From Heterodera schachtii (taxonomy: Eukaryota; Nematoda; Chromadorea; Rhabditida; Heteroderidae), in NCBI GenBank assembly GCA_023374025.1, contig SIJG01000085.1, positions 362,110-426,109 of the forward strand: 64,000 bases of DNA, written 5' to 3'. How positions within the stretch are numbered: position 1 is the stretch's first letter; each line of letters begins with the position of its first letter. The notes beneath the pieces were generated by a model. That model was given only the letters and a program-made list of their open reading frames with translations. It was not told where the DNA came from and made no database searches. The position numbers were made by a program, and so were the translations under genes. Positions 33,178 to 45,208 of the stretch are shown piece after piece.

Positions 33178-33435
33178 TCAATTCAATTGTTCACTGCGCA
33201 CGCCGAGCATCGAAAGTTCGGAAGTGACGCGCTCCAAATAAGTCGGGTCCGGATAGCCATAGCTGAATTAAACAAATTTGAATGAAAAATTCATGGCACA
33301 ATTTGTGTAGTTGTCAAACACGGAAAAAACGGAATTGGGATTTATATTTAATAAAATTGGGCCGATTTGGATCCCATCCACCGGGGGACACTGTTCCAAA
33401 TCCCTGGTGCAAAATTCCTAATTCTTCATCGGGAT

Positions 33436-33772
33436 CAGGGCTGGGCAAAGCTCAGCTTGGCACTCGAAGCCGAATCTCGAAACGAAACTCAATTCTTTTC
33501 GAAGCTCGAAGTCCGAAGCCCAAAATCGCGAAGTTTTCGAAGCATGGTTTTTAAAAATTTTCTCGAGCAAAGTTTTAGTGGGTGGTAAAAGTTATTTGTA
33601 GCAAAAATAATGATAATAACTAGCCTTTCGAGACCGGAAATTTCCAGAGACTACTTGACCCCGAGACTCGGTAACTGAGACTGCAAATCCCGAGACCCAA
33701 AAAACCCGAGACTTTTTTTTCATATCCACTAAAAATTGGGAGTTTTCGAAGCTCGAAGTTTCGCCCAGCCTG
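33436..33772. mobile_element. CAGGG-type (hAT-like) element, CTCGAAG family, with empty site in copy 2
   Basis: TIRs CAGGGCTGGGCAAAGC and GCCCAGCCTG; target duplication atcgggat / atcgggac (33428-33435, 33773-33780). Copy 2 has the single uninterrupted site at 39366-39373. It lies in the last intron of Deltex copy 1. 337 bases. Confidence 0.95.
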
Positions 33773-34375
33773 ATCGGGACCCGGCTTTAATCCCGGCCTC
33801 GGTCTCGTCCCCCACGGCTCTCACTTCCGTGGTCCTCCCCTTTTGCTTGTTTTGTGATGGATGCCGTTCCAAACCGGCACATTTTTGCGTCCCGTCGTCA
33901 CTGAGTCGCCAATTGTGAAAATCAGTCGACGCACGAAAGCCAACTGAAGCAGTTTAAGCACGCGAGTGCCCTCGGCATTGTTCGGCAAATACGCGTAACG
34001 AGTGGCCGAGGCGTACCGATGGCCAGGACGAACATGACCATCCTAATTAAATGCAATTATCTCATGGGCATACTAATTAAATGCAATTACCTAATTGATT
34101 GAGACAAAGCATTTGGCTAGTATTTTTAGCGTAATTTTGGGAACTGCTCGTAGGATGACTTTTATAATGCCTATTTTTTATTTTGCCTAATTTAAGATTT
34201 TCAGAAACTTTAAAAAGTGTAAAAATGAGAAATACACTAAGGAATTGAATACATAATTTTCAATAAGTTACTCCAATTGGGATTTTCAAAAAAATTCAGC
34301 TCTCGAATCTATTTTTTGACCAAAATTCTTTTTTAATTTTTCCATCGAAATTCATGGATTGATTTTGCGTTAAAC

Positions 34376-35133
34376 CAGGGTTGCGATCGAAAATTTTTCA
34401 AAATCAGAACATCGGGCTCAAAAAATCAGATTTTGGGGCCGAAAATCAGGACATTTGGCAAAATTGCTTCAAATCGGTTATTTTTAAAATTTATTCGATC
34501 AGAAATGTATCAAATATTATATTTTTCACCTCCCATGATCATTTTTAACAATTTTGGGGAGGAAATAAGCAAATCGTAAATTTCAGTGCATTCGGGGCGC
34601 ATTTTTCCAAAAAAAATCTTTTGGTGAACGGGCGAGGGAAGGGGGTCCGGCGGTGCCCATAGGCGCCGCCGGAAAATTTTTTTTGTGTTCGTTCTGATTT
34701 GTTAACAGATTTTCACCAAAAAGGCCAATTTTTGCAATTAAAGGCCAAGCGACGACTTTTCCTTGCGTTTAAAAACGCTTTTTTTTTTGCCGCAAATTTT
34801 TTCAAAATTTTGGGGTATGGACAGGGGAGGGGCGGGCGTCCGGCGGTGCCGATAGGCGCCGCCGTGAAAAATTTTGCGATTTTTAGTGCAATTTTAACAG
34901 AATTTTGTCAAAAAATGACCAAATTTTGCCAAAAATCTTATATTTTTTTGATAAATTAATGACTTTATGCCACAAAATTTCAAAAGCATGAGTTTATTTA
35001 AGAAATCAGGACAAAATTTGGTCGCTACCTCCAAATCAGGACAAATCTGACAAATCAGGACATTTTTATTTTGTCAGATTTGGACCCTCCAAATCAGGAC
35101 AAATCTGATAAATCAGGACAGATCGCAACCCTG
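34376..35133. mobile_element. CAGGG-type (hAT-like) element, AATCAGGACA family
   Basis: TIRs CAGGGTTGCGATC and GATCGCAACCCTG, perfect 8-bp target duplication cgttaaac (34368-34375, 35134-35141). The inner ends repeat aaatcaggaca. Two GC-hairpin modules, cores near 34652 and 34842. Present in both duplicate copies, so older than the duplication. Confidence 0.95.
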
Positions 35134-35375
35134 CGTTAAACACATCTTTCTTGTAATTTAAATTAAAGTGGTCCATAATTGCAAATATATTTTTCAATGT
35201 TTTTATGTTTTGCAATTTTTTCACTGATTTTCAGGATCACTTTCGTGGAGTAAAATAAATTAATATGCCGAAATAACCACCAAATTTTCATTACTTTCTG
35301 AGTTCCGGAAGGAACGTGGTAAACGATTTCGTGGAATCCTTTTGCATCGCTGTGCCCGGGCACGTGCCCCGGCAC

Positions 35376-36382
35376 CAGGGCTGGCCGTGATTGAATTTCC
35401 AATCACGGAAATCCGTGAGCCGTGATCACGGGGCTTCCAAAAAAATCCGTGAGCCGTGAACCGTGATCACGGCACCCCAAAAACCCCGTGATTCCCGTGA
35501 TCCGTGAGCCGTGATCCGTGATTATAAAAAAAAATTTTCTAATGATTTTTTTATTTAAATTTATTTTAAAAAACGAAATTTATTCGCTGGAAAAATTCCC
35601 AAAAGATATTTTAAAGAAACCAAACCATATATGTAAATGTTTTTTTTTGCGGTGTGCTTTTTCCAAAAAACTTCGAGTACAGGGGGGAACAGGTGGTGCC
35701 AATAGGTGCCGCCGTGAAAATTTTTTTTATTTATAATGCGATTTGTTAGCAGATTTTTTCCAAAAATGAACAAATTTACGTTTTTGAACCAATGGAAAAT
35801 AAAGGGCTATTTTTTGCCATTTGGGGTCAAAGTTTCAAAAAAATAAGGTAAAATGGGGGTCCGGCGGTGCCGATAGGCGCCGCCGTGAAAAATTTTGAAT
35901 TTTTGAGTGAATTTATTAACAGATTTTGTCCAAAAAATATCCAATCATTTATTAATTTATGGGTTTTATGCTGTTTTAAAAAATAACGAAAAATAATTTT
36001 AATGTAAAAGAGTTTATTTTTAATTAAATTTCAATTAAACTAATTTAAAAAAATATGAAAAATGTACTATTCCAAAGGGGAATTGAACCCAAGGGACAAA
36101 CAACGGAAGAAAGAAGGCTTAACCATTAGACTAATATATAGACAGACACATAATTGCTTAACAAGAACGAATGTATTTATTTAATTTTTTCTCAAAAACT
36201 TTCTCTCTTCACAATTCCTATTTTCGTCTCAATAAAAATTCCTTATTTAAAATGCCAATCACGGATCAAAATCACGGAAAAATTGAAAAAATCCGTGAGC
36301 CGTGATCCGTGATCACGGCACCCCAAAACCCCCGTGATTCCCGTGATCCGTGAGCCGTGATCCGTGATCACGGCCAGCCCTG
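35376..36382. mobile_element. CAGGG-type (hAT-like) element, CCGTGATC family, inside an exon
   Basis: TIRs CAGGGCTGGCCGTGAT and ATCACGGCCAGCCCTG, perfect 8-bp target duplication cccggcac (35368-35375, 36383-36390). Copy 2 shows the empty site cccgggac at 40962-40969. Subterminal arrays of gtgatccgtgagcc on both sides; two GC-hairpin modules (near 35692 and 35862); a tRNA-like stretch at 36072-36143. 1007 bases. Confidence 0.97.
36072..36143 (-). other. tRNA-like sequence inside a transposon
   Basis: Minus strand: ttagtctaatggttaagcc (A-box-like), then after about 27 bases gggttcaattcccc (B-box-like). Spacing fits a tRNA or a tRNA-derived SINE head, but the acceptor stem is not evident. Confidence 0.5.
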
Positions 36383-37161
36383 CCCGGCACATGTAAAACA
36401 AGCATTGTTGCTGAATGGAAAGGACGATCAATCATGTCAAACCAAAATCTTAATTAGAGGGGCGCCACTTTGGCACGGGTGCCAATACATTGGGGTTGCC
36501 AAGAGTCTTGATTGGTGTCGATTGAGAAATTCCCGTTTTTTCTGGGGCCCAGTCTCACAACCTTTGGGTTATTCTCTGATTTGAGTGTCTCAGAGTCAAT
36601 TGTCGAAGCGCAAAAAATTCAACTCTCAAGTTGTCCCTAACATGGCACTGAAACGTGCCTCAAATGGCATGCTTTACCGTTGGCCGGTTGGTTGCCAATG
36701 CATTCGCCATACCAAAGCATGCACAACGGACACTGACGCTTCACAGCGAAGGCCAACTGTAAGTGATCAATCACATTTTTATGATCAAAATTCCTTGAAC
36801 TATTGATCAGCTGTTCTTTTATCTGCTTTCATCACTTTCTACTGGTGATTTTTGATTGTTTAAAGTGAGACGACTGGCGATCATTTTGGGGCAATTAACA
36901 ATAATTAACAAATTAGCATCGTCATCATTAGACGACTGCTCGTTTTGTCACCTTAATGCACTGCTGGTGGAAAAGGTGCGAACAAAGCGACAGTTGGACG
37001 ACCGTGCCGTCGTCGCACTGCTCGCCGCGCATGTCACTCAGACAAATGGCACATCGCGCTGAGCAATCGTCGGCAGGGCACTTTTCGGGCAGCAATTGTT
37101 CAATGTGCACTTTTGTCCAAAATTGCACTTGTTGATGATGCGATTCATTTGTCAGTGCCAT

Positions 37162-39115
37162 AAACCAAATAATATGAAAAAATTAAATATAAAAGTTCGA
37201 AAAATATTTAAAAATTAAAATTGTATAAAATTAATTCGTATTTTATGTAATATAAACCAAAAATTAAAACTGAGTCATGGAAAAACATTGTGATTAAAAC
37301 TAAACTCGAATCTGTTTGTCCAATTAAACGAAGCGCAACCTTGGAAGATTTAACAAGTGATTGGAAAGGGGAAGAGTCGAATGATTACATCGACAATTGA
37401 TCGGAAATTGATTGGAAAAGTGATTGGAAAAGTGATTGGAAAAGGAGTTTGGAGAAAATAAAACAAAAAAATACGTACTAGAAAAGGAACGCAATGAAAA
37501 GGAATAAACCAAGCTTTTTTGCTAATTTTTCAAAAATAGGTAATTTTTTATTTGCTGGTAATATATTTAATTCAGAAGGCTTACTTAAAAAATTGCAACG
37601 GAGCAAAAGAAGTTGGAGATAAATTTCACCACATTTGTGGGGTCATTTTTCACTTCATTTTTTTAAAATTGTTATTCCTAATTATTTTTTTTCAAAATAA
37701 AATTTATATTAGAAAAGATTGAAACTTAAATTTAAAGGAATTTTTATACAAAATAAGCCCAAATAAGCATTAATTAAGGTAAAAAAGGATATAATATTTA
37801 TTATTATTTTTTATTAAGCTGAATAATGCCAAAGGAATTTGGATTAAGGATGAAGAAATATTATTAAATGATTGTTCAAACAGAAACAATACTTATAAAT
37901 GAATGGCATTTGCCGCACAAAACAAAGGGGGGAAAAGCGGCAAACTAAAAGGGGAAAAATGAAAGAAAATGAAAGAAATGGATAAATGATACGGATAAAC
38001 TAAACTTTTCAGTGGACAAAGATGAGAAGACTTTGCTTAGAACGGGACGGCAAAAAAAGAATGGAAATTTAATTATACAAAAAATTAATTAATTTATTTA
38101 AATATATTTTTAAGAGATGGACGGCAAAAATAATGGAAATGAAATTACAAAATAAATTTTTGATTTATAAATAATTAACAAATTTATTTTTTTTAGCAAT
38201 TAAATTAAAAGCATAAAGAAAATGGGGGTGGACCTTTGTGTTGCCAAAAATGAAAGCGTCCCGCGCAATTAATCAAAATAAAAAGGGGTGACCGCGATTG
38301 GCCTTGGGCACCCATTCCAATTTGGGGGACTTAAATTCAGATTTGATCCATCAGATAAGCGAAAAAAAAAACGGAAAAACGAAAAATGGAATAAAAAAAT
38401 ATGGAAAAGTTGCATTTTAATTAGTGAATACAAATTAAAAAATAAAGAATTCTCAAATTGACGCCAATTAACATAAAAACGAAAGTGGGAAAAGCAAAAA
38501 AAAAAACGTTTTCCCACAAATGATAAACATTTTCTAACGGTTAAACAAACAATGGAAAAGGAAAAAGAGGAAAGAACGAATGAATGAACAACTGATGAAT
38601 GTTCCCACAATTAGTGGAGAGGTCATTTATGTAAATTAAAAATGTACAAATAATAAAGAATAATTAACATTTTTTAAATTTAATTGAGAAATGCCAAAGG
38701 GTTGAAAAGTCAGTTAAAAAGTGGTCAATTGCTATTTCATGAAATTCAAGGACATCTAAAATAGCACTGCAACTAATTAATAAATGTTTATTGAAATGCT
38801 TTGTATTTTTCGCCGGAATGAATGATTTTACACCAAAAATTTTTCAAATGAGGCCCAATTTCAAGGACGTCCTTGCCGTCTGACAAATCCAAACCCTGAT
38901 TAAAAATATTCGGTATAAATAGTCGACCATTTGTCCGCTTTATCCGTTGGATTTAAGTATTTAGCAAAACATTTAAATAAAGCGACAAAATGCAAATGAT
39001 TAATTTATTTCCGATTTATTTTCAAAGCAATGCACAAATTTGACCATTTTAATGAACAAAATAAATTTATTTTATGCACATAAATAATTGCTTTTCTCCC
39101 ATGCTTTCTTTTTCC
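37162..39115. other. Gene-free stretch across the duplication junction
   Basis: 37162-37508 is the 5' flank of Deltex copy 1; 37509-39115 is the 3' flank of copy 2. AT-rich, with the TATA-like ggtataaatag repeated near 38912. No gene is supported. Confidence 0.4.
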
Positions 39116-41756
39116 TCAATTCAATTGTTCACTGCGCACGCCGAGCATCGAAAGTTCGGAAGTGACGCGCTCCAAATAAGTCGGGTCCGGATAGCCATAG
39201 CTGAATTAAACAAATTTGAATGCTAAATTCATGGCACAACTTGTGTAGTTGGCAAACACGGAAAAAACGGAATTGGGGATCATATTTAATAAAAATGTGC
39301 CGATTTGGATCCCATCCGTCGGGGGACACCGATCCAAATGCCTAGTGCAAAACGTGTAATTATTCATCGGGATCCCGGTTTTAATCCCGGGCTTGGTCTC
39401 GTCCCCCACCGCTCTCACTTCCGTGGTCCTCCCCTTTTGCTTGTTTTGTGATGGATGCCGTTCCAAACCGGCACATTTTTGCGTCCCGTCGTCACTGAGT
39501 CGCCAATTGTGAAAATCAGTCGACGCACGAAAGCCAACTGAAGCAGTTTAAGCACGCGAGTGCCCTCGGCATTGTTCGGCAAATACGCGTAACGAGTGGC
39601 CGAGGCGTACCGATGGCCAGGACGAACATGACCATCCTAATTAAATGCAATTACCTCATGGCCATACTAATTAAATGCAATTACCTAATTGATTGAGACA
39701 AAGCATTTGGCTAGTATTTTTAGCGTAATTTTGGGAACTGCTCGTAGGATGACTTTTATAATGCCTATTTTTTATTTTGCCTAATTTACGATTTTCAGAA
39801 ACTTTAAAAAGTGTAAAAATGAGAAATACACTAAGGAATTGAATACATAATTTTCAATAAGTTACTCCAATTGGGATTTTCAAAAAAATTCAGCTCTCGA
39901 ATCTATTTTTTGACCAAAATTCTTTTTTAATTTTTCCATCGAAATTCATGGATTGATTTTGCGTTAAACCAGGGTTGCGATCGAAAATTTTTCAAAATCA
40001 GAACATCGGGCTCAAAAAATCAGATTTTGGGGCCGAAAATCAGGACATTTGGCAAAATTGCTTCAAATCGGTTATTTTTAAAATTTATTCGATCAGAAAT
40101 GTATCAAATATTATATTTTTCACCTCCCATGATCATTTTTAACAATTTTGGGGAGGAAATAAGCAAATCGTAAATTTCAGTGCATTCGGGGCGCATTTTT
40201 CCAAAAAAAATCTTTTGGTGAACGGGCGAGGGAAGGGGGTCCGGCGGTGCCCATTAGGCGCCGCCGGAAAATTTTTTTTGTGTTCGTTCTGATTTGTTAA
40301 CAGATTTTCACCAAAAAGGCCAATTTTTGCAATTAAAGGCCAAGCGACGACTTTTCCTTGCGTTTAAAAACGCTTTTTTTTTTGCCGCAAATTTTTTCAA
40401 AATTTTGGGGTATGGACAGGGGAGGGGCGGGCGTCCGGCGGTGCCGATAGGCGCCGCCGTGAAAAATTTTGCGATTTTTAGTGCAATTTTAACAGAATTT
40501 TGTCAAAAAATGACCAAATTTTGCCAAAAATCTTATATTTTTTTGATAAATTAATGACTTTATGCCACAAAATTTCAAAAGCATGAGTTTATTTAAGAAA
40601 TCAGGACAAAATTTGGTCGCTACCTCCAAATCAGGACAAATCTGACAAATCAGGACATTTTTATTTTGTCAGATTTGGACCCTCCAAATCAGGACAAATC
40701 TGATAAATCAGGACAGATCGCAACCCTGCGTTAAACACATCTTTCTTGTAATTTAAATTAAAGTGGTCCATAATTGCAAATATATTTTTCAATGTTTTTA
40801 TGTTTTGCAATTTTTTCACTGATTTTCAGGATCACTTTCGTGGAGTAAATAAATTAATATGCCGAAATAACCACCAAATTTTCATTACTTTCTGAGTTCC
40901 GGAAGGAACGTGGTAAACGATTTCGTGGAATCCTTTTGCATCGCTGTGCCCGGGCACGTGCCCCGGGACATGTAAAACAAGCATTGTTGCTGAATGGAAA
41001 GGACGATCCAATCATGTCAAACCAAAATCTTAATTAGAGGGGCGCCACTTTGGCACGGGTGCCAATACATTGGGGCTGCCAAGAGTCTCGACCGGTGTCG
41101 ATTGAGAAATTCCCGTTTTTTCTGGGGCCCAGTCTCACAACCTTTGGGTTATTCTCTGATTTGAGTGTCTCAGAGTCAATTGTCGAAGCGCAAAAAATTC
41201 AACTCTCAAGCAGTCCATAACATAGAACTGAAACGCGCCGCAAATGGCATGCTTTACCGTTGGCCGGTTGGTTGCCAATGCATTCGCCATACCAAAGCAT
41301 GCACAACGGACACTGACGCTTCACAGCGAAGGCCAACTGTAAGTGATCAATCACATTTTTATGATCAAAATTCCTTGAACTATTGATCAGCTGTTCATTT
41401 ATCTGCTTTCATCACTTTCTACTGACGATTTTTGATTGTTTAAAGTGAGACGACTGGCGATCATTTTGGGGCAATTAACAATAATTAACAAATTAGCATC
41501 GTCATCATTAGACGACTGCTCGTTTTGTCACCTTAATGCACTGCTGGTGGAAAAGGTGCGAACAAAGCGACAGTTGGACGACCGCGCCGTCGCCGTTGTC
41601 GACGTCGCCGCACTGCTCGCCGCGCATGTCACTCAGACAAATGGCACATCGCGCTGAGCAGTCGTCGGCCGGGCACTTTTCGGGCAGCAATTGTTCAATG
41701 CGCACTTTTGTCCAAAATTGCACTTGTTGATGATGGGATTCATTGGTCAGTGCCAT
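39116..41756 (-). CDS. DTX3-like Deltex E3 ubiquitin ligase (RING plus DTC), intact copy
   Basis: Exons 41532-41756, 41258-41336, 40889-40989, 39419-39636, 39116-39200; frame kept throughout, 235 residues. RING: CAIC at 37-40, CSHLFHQQC at 65-73, CPLC at 84-87. DTC domain from about 91: YGECIGNQP, IVYHVPSGTQ, RYAYLPNN, RRLIFTIGDSVTTG, VWNGIHHKTS, GGPRNYGYPDPTYLERV. The KTS-xx-GGP and YGYPDPTYL motifs point to the DTX3/DTX3L branch. The family transfers ubiquitin to proteins and, through the DTC pocket, to ADP-ribose, acting in Notch or DNA-damage signalling in other animals. The protein is short because it lacks N-terminal domains. The start ATG is the first in frame; an upstream exon cannot be excluded. 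A transposon sits in intron 3. Confidence 0.9.
39970..40728. mobile_element. CAGGG-type (hAT-like) element, AATCAGGACA family (copy 2 of the duplication)
   Basis: Orthologous position to 34376-35133, same ends and target duplication cgttaaac (39962-39969, 40729-40736), nearly identical sequence. Confidence 0.95.
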
Positions 41757-42111
41757 AAACCAAATAATATGAAAAATTAAATATAAAAGTTCGAAAAATA
41801 TTTAAAAATTAAAATTGTATAAAATTAATTCGTATTTATGTAATATAAACCAAAAATTAAAACTGAGTCATGGAAAAACATTGTGATTAAAACTAAACTC
41901 GAATCTGTTTGTCCTATTAAACGAAGCGCAACCTTGGAAGATTTAACAAGTGATTGGAAAGGGGAAGAGTCGAATGATTACATCGACAATTGATCGGAAA
42001 TTGATTGGAAAGTGATTGAAAAGTGATTGGAAAAGTGATTGGAAAAGGAGTTTGGAGAAAATAAAACAAAAAAATACGTACTAGAAAAGGAACGCAATGA
42101 AAAGGAATAAA

Positions 42112-42543
42112 ATGAATTGCGCATGGAAATTGGAACCTTTGAATTACTAACAAATTTAAGAAAAAATAAATAACTTTTGAATGAATTATTTTAAATCATT
42201 GGAACTACCGCAAATAAAAAAATAAAATAAAAATTAAATTAAATTTAAAAAAAGCTAAAAGACTAAATGCATCTAAAATATCCGCGCCTGGTTATATGGC
42301 CAAAACTTTGTTGAATATTTAAATTTCAGCATCTTACAATTGATGAAATTTTTCTTGTTAATTGTATTATTTAAATGTTAAGACAATGAGAAATTACACC
42401 CAATAATTAAAATTTTATTCAAATTGGCAAATTAAATAAAATATTTGAAAATCAATTAGCCAATTAATGAATGATCTTTCTGCTGGTGATTTGTCGCTTT
42501 TGTCCCCCAATTACAAATCGATTTCCCCACTTTTATTTGAAAT
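42112..42543. other. No gene seen
   Basis: AT-rich spacer after the duplication. Confidence 0.35.
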
Positions 42544-43831
42544 TCAAAACAACAAAAAATAAAAATTCTGCATCCATTCGTTGTCAAAGTCATTTTGAAG
42601 CTGTTTGTCCTTGCCCATTGCCCTTTCCTCCGCCTTTGTTTGTGCCGCTTTTCCCTGCTCGCTTTTCCTCCAAAAATGGAATGCCGTGTTGGACAGTGCC
42701 GAGCCATTCCAATCGAAATGCCTTTTGGCACCGTCAAAAAACAAAGTCAATGGCATCGGTTCCCGCACATTCGGAAGACCGCCAAACAAATTGCGTACAA
42801 ATTTGGCACGGCCTTCGCCCTGTCGCACTTCGATTTGCACCCAATTTTTGCCGTCGTCCATTCGTTCCGTTATCCGATCAAACAATGCTTTTCCTTTTTT
42901 CGACCCTTCAATGTCCGTCTCGTCGACTATGAATACTCTGCCCAATTTAAGCTTTTCCGGATGAACAGGCAATGGCATTTTGTGCCATTCGTAAATGTTT
43001 TCGGATGGGTATTTGCTTGGAATGGCATTCGCTTCCGCAAAAATTGGTGCCTAAATGTTGTGCCTTTTTTGGCAAATGCCTTCGATTGACCGTACCGGTG
43101 GTGCCGAGTTAGCGATCAGTTGCCCAACTTCGTATTCGTTCAATTCACTAATTACCATTTGATCAAAAAGTGCCTTCCCTTCCGAATGCCGTTTGTCCTT
43201 TACATTTTTGTCGTTTCTTCCATTTTTCCCGTCTGATCGAAGTGAAATTTGACTGATTTGGAGTTGTTGAAAAACAAAGTGATCTTCTTTTTTGGGTTTG
43301 GCATTATCCATTGGCCTTTTGTCTGATCACTTTTTTTGTCGACCAAACGAAATTTGAGATATTTTCCGCTGTTGTCCTTTTGTCTGTAAATTTCCCATCC
43401 ATCGCTTTCTTTGTAAAATGTTTCCAAAGTGCCATTTTCATTGGCATTTTGATTTTTCAAATTTCGATGTTCCTTTTGTGCCATTAAATTGTTTTCTTTT
43501 ATTTCATTTGACACCGACAAATTTTCTGAGGAAAAATCTAGAAGGTGCCAAAAGTGGAAAAGAGAAGGAGCGATCATCATCATCTTCCAGCAACTAAAAA
43601 AGCAGCAAATTTTACATAATTAAGGGCTAATTATCTTTGCATCAATTCAATTAACTAATTATCTTTTACTGATATTGTTGGTGCTTTTTGCAGCTTTTCC
43701 TTATGGAGTTTCGTCTGCTCTTTCCCCGCATTTTTCTGTTGTGTCCCTTCACCGCCTCTGGGCATTCCGCCGATTGAATTTGGCACAAGAAAAACGGCAA
43801 AAAGAACGAAAAAATTATAAAAAAACGCCAT
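42544..43831 (-). CDS. Predicted secreted repeat protein, frame not fully resolved
   Basis: Exon 43670-43831 encodes a clear signal peptide (MAFFYNFFVLFAVFLVP) and a Gln/Lys stretch, with a gtaaaa donor. A middle block at about 43156-43593 reads GWEIYRQKDNSGKYLKFRLV and KKITLFFNNSKSVKFHFDQT, then continues one frame over (HSEGKALFDQM, donor gtaatt). Exon 42544-43050 (after acatttag) gives APIFAEANAIPSKYPSE, RVFIVDETD, GKALFDRITERMDDGKNWV, LTLFFDGAKRHFDW to a TGA. The middle and last blocks share the layout V-D ... GKALFD ... LFF-x-x-K-x-HFD, so they are repeats of one domain. Two phase conflicts (exon 1 to 2, and near 43210) mean a sequence error, unusual splicing or a decaying gene. No known domain. 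Confidence 0.5.
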
Positions 43832-44246
43832 TAAAGCTGTAGCAGAGAATGTTTAAAAATTTGAATCGACTAAATTAATTTTATTTCATATTTATAAATT
43901 TATTTATTTCAATTAAATTCCCCAATAATTTAGTTTTTTGCTTACGTAAAAAATAATGACGCAAATGACAATTATTAATTAGTAATATTGTTATTTGGCA
44001 GCAATATTATTATGCATAAATTCATATTTGTATAATAGCAATGGCATAATAGAAGTGATTCGAATTACGAAAAATAATATATCAATTTCCGGGTATTTCC
44101 CCTGGTGCTAAAGCCACCATTTGAAGGCTAAAAAGTCGGAATTTTGTTATGAAAAATTTGGTGCTGTGTCATTTTGAAAATATTCGAGGATTAACCAATT
44201 CATAAATGATTGATGACGTGGTGAGTCGTTCCACATAAAGCTCAGT
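43832..44246. other. No gene seen
   Basis: AT-rich upstream region of the secreted repeat protein. Confidence 0.35.
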
Positions 44247-44672
44247 GTGGGCGTTCCACAAAAAAGCTCAGTGATTGATAAAATTAAATAAATCAATTTA
44301 ATTATTCGATTCACAAAAACACGGTGCCGTCCGGTTAACCCTAATGTACGACGGGACTACCGTTTTGTAGAGCTCATCGAGCTGTACAAAAAAGCCGCTG
44401 GTACCGGCACGCTTAGCCTGGGTTGGCCACCGACAAGGGTCGGGGGCGAGGCTGGGGCCCTCCGGCAGGTGTGCCCGACCCCTAACGGGCTCCAAGCGAA
44501 TGGATCAAGAAACGGACCCGGCCTGGGAGATAGCCCTTGAAAAACTGAACAAAAAATGGTTCTTAACCGCGCTGGTCCGGGTTCCGGATCAGGCACTTTT
44601 GGTGCCCCGAAAGTGGTGCGATAGGCTTCCGGAAATGGCCAATCAATCACTGAGCTTTTTTGTGGAACGACC
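44247..44672. mobile_element. Inverted-repeat element with a GC-rich body
   Basis: Left gcgttccacaaaaaagctcag / tgattgat is repeated in inverse at right (atcaatcactgagcttttttgtggaacg). The body at 44330-44635 is far more GC-rich than the flanks. It has open frames on both strands (for example TDPAWEIALEKLNKKW on plus, VQLDELYKTVVPSY on minus) but no recognised domain. Confidence 0.65.
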
Positions 44673-44690
44673 TAGCACCGATTGATGAGT

Positions 44691-45208
44691 GCTAGGACGA
44701 AGTGACAAAAATATCAATGTTCGTAATAATTAAATTTAATTATTAATTTAATTTTTTTTTGCTAAATAATACATAATCAAATTTATCAATCTTTTTAGAC
44801 GCACTAATTTTGTCCCAAACTTTTTTCAATAAAATTTTTTTTTAATCTAACAGAATAATTGAGAAATCTTTGGGCTTTAATTCCTTAATAACTTTTTTCT
44901 GAAACAACAAATTTATGTTCTTGCAATGATTAGATAGCACTTAAATTTCAAAAATTTTATTGAGTTTTAAAAAAATTAAGGTCAAAATTGTACAGTCTAA
45001 ATTTTTCGAAAGTTTTTCCTTAGAACTTTTTGTAAATTTTTGCTTGATTTTGAAAAAAAATTATAATATAGCAGAGGATACGTAGAGCTACTTTTTGATA
45101 AATTGGATTAAGTTTAAGCAAAGTTTTGGTTTATTATTTGGCAAATAAAATTAAAATAATAATAATTAAATTTAAATATTACGAACATTGATACTTTTGT
45201 CACTTCGG
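44691..45208. mobile_element. Fold-back element
   Basis: cgaagtgacaaaaatatcaatgttcgtaat at the left is inverted at the right (attacgaacattgatacttttgtcacttcg); arms of about 60 bases or more. It lies directly next to the 44247-44672 element. Confidence 0.75.

Larger units (their letters stand above)
33178..37161 (-). pseudogene. DTX3-like Deltex E3 ubiquitin ligase, copy disrupted by a transposon
   Basis: Same exon plan as the intact copy 2: exon 1 36952-37161 (RING), exon 2 36678-36756, exon 3 35295-36410 split by a 1007-base element plus 8-bp duplication, exon 4 33825-34042, exon 5 33178-33262. The element sits in codons for the start of the DTC domain, between GNQP and IPSG-type motifs, so a normal protein cannot be made unless it is spliced out. 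Everything else, including splice sites and the RING cysteines, is still intact. The RING loop lacks five residues present in copy 2 (GDVDN region). A recent loss is likely. Confidence 0.85.
31762..37508. repeat. Tandem duplication, copy 1 (Deltex locus)
   Basis: Starts ccaagctttttgct and ends ggaataaa, directly followed by copy 2, which has the same start and end. It differs from copy 2 mainly by two transposons (33436-33772 and 35376-36382) and by lacking about 183 bases present in copy 2 at 37548-37730. Confidence 0.95.
37509..42111. repeat. Tandem duplication, copy 2 (Deltex locus)
   Basis: Directly abuts copy 1. Carries the older element (39970-40728) but neither of the two younger ones. 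Contains 37548-37730, absent from copy 1. Confidence 0.95.

Noticed and set aside
42471..43089. Plus-strand frames of 120-160 codons opposite the secreted repeat protein
   Set aside because: They are shadows of the minus-strand coding sequence, whose translation shows repeated domains and a signal peptide nearby.
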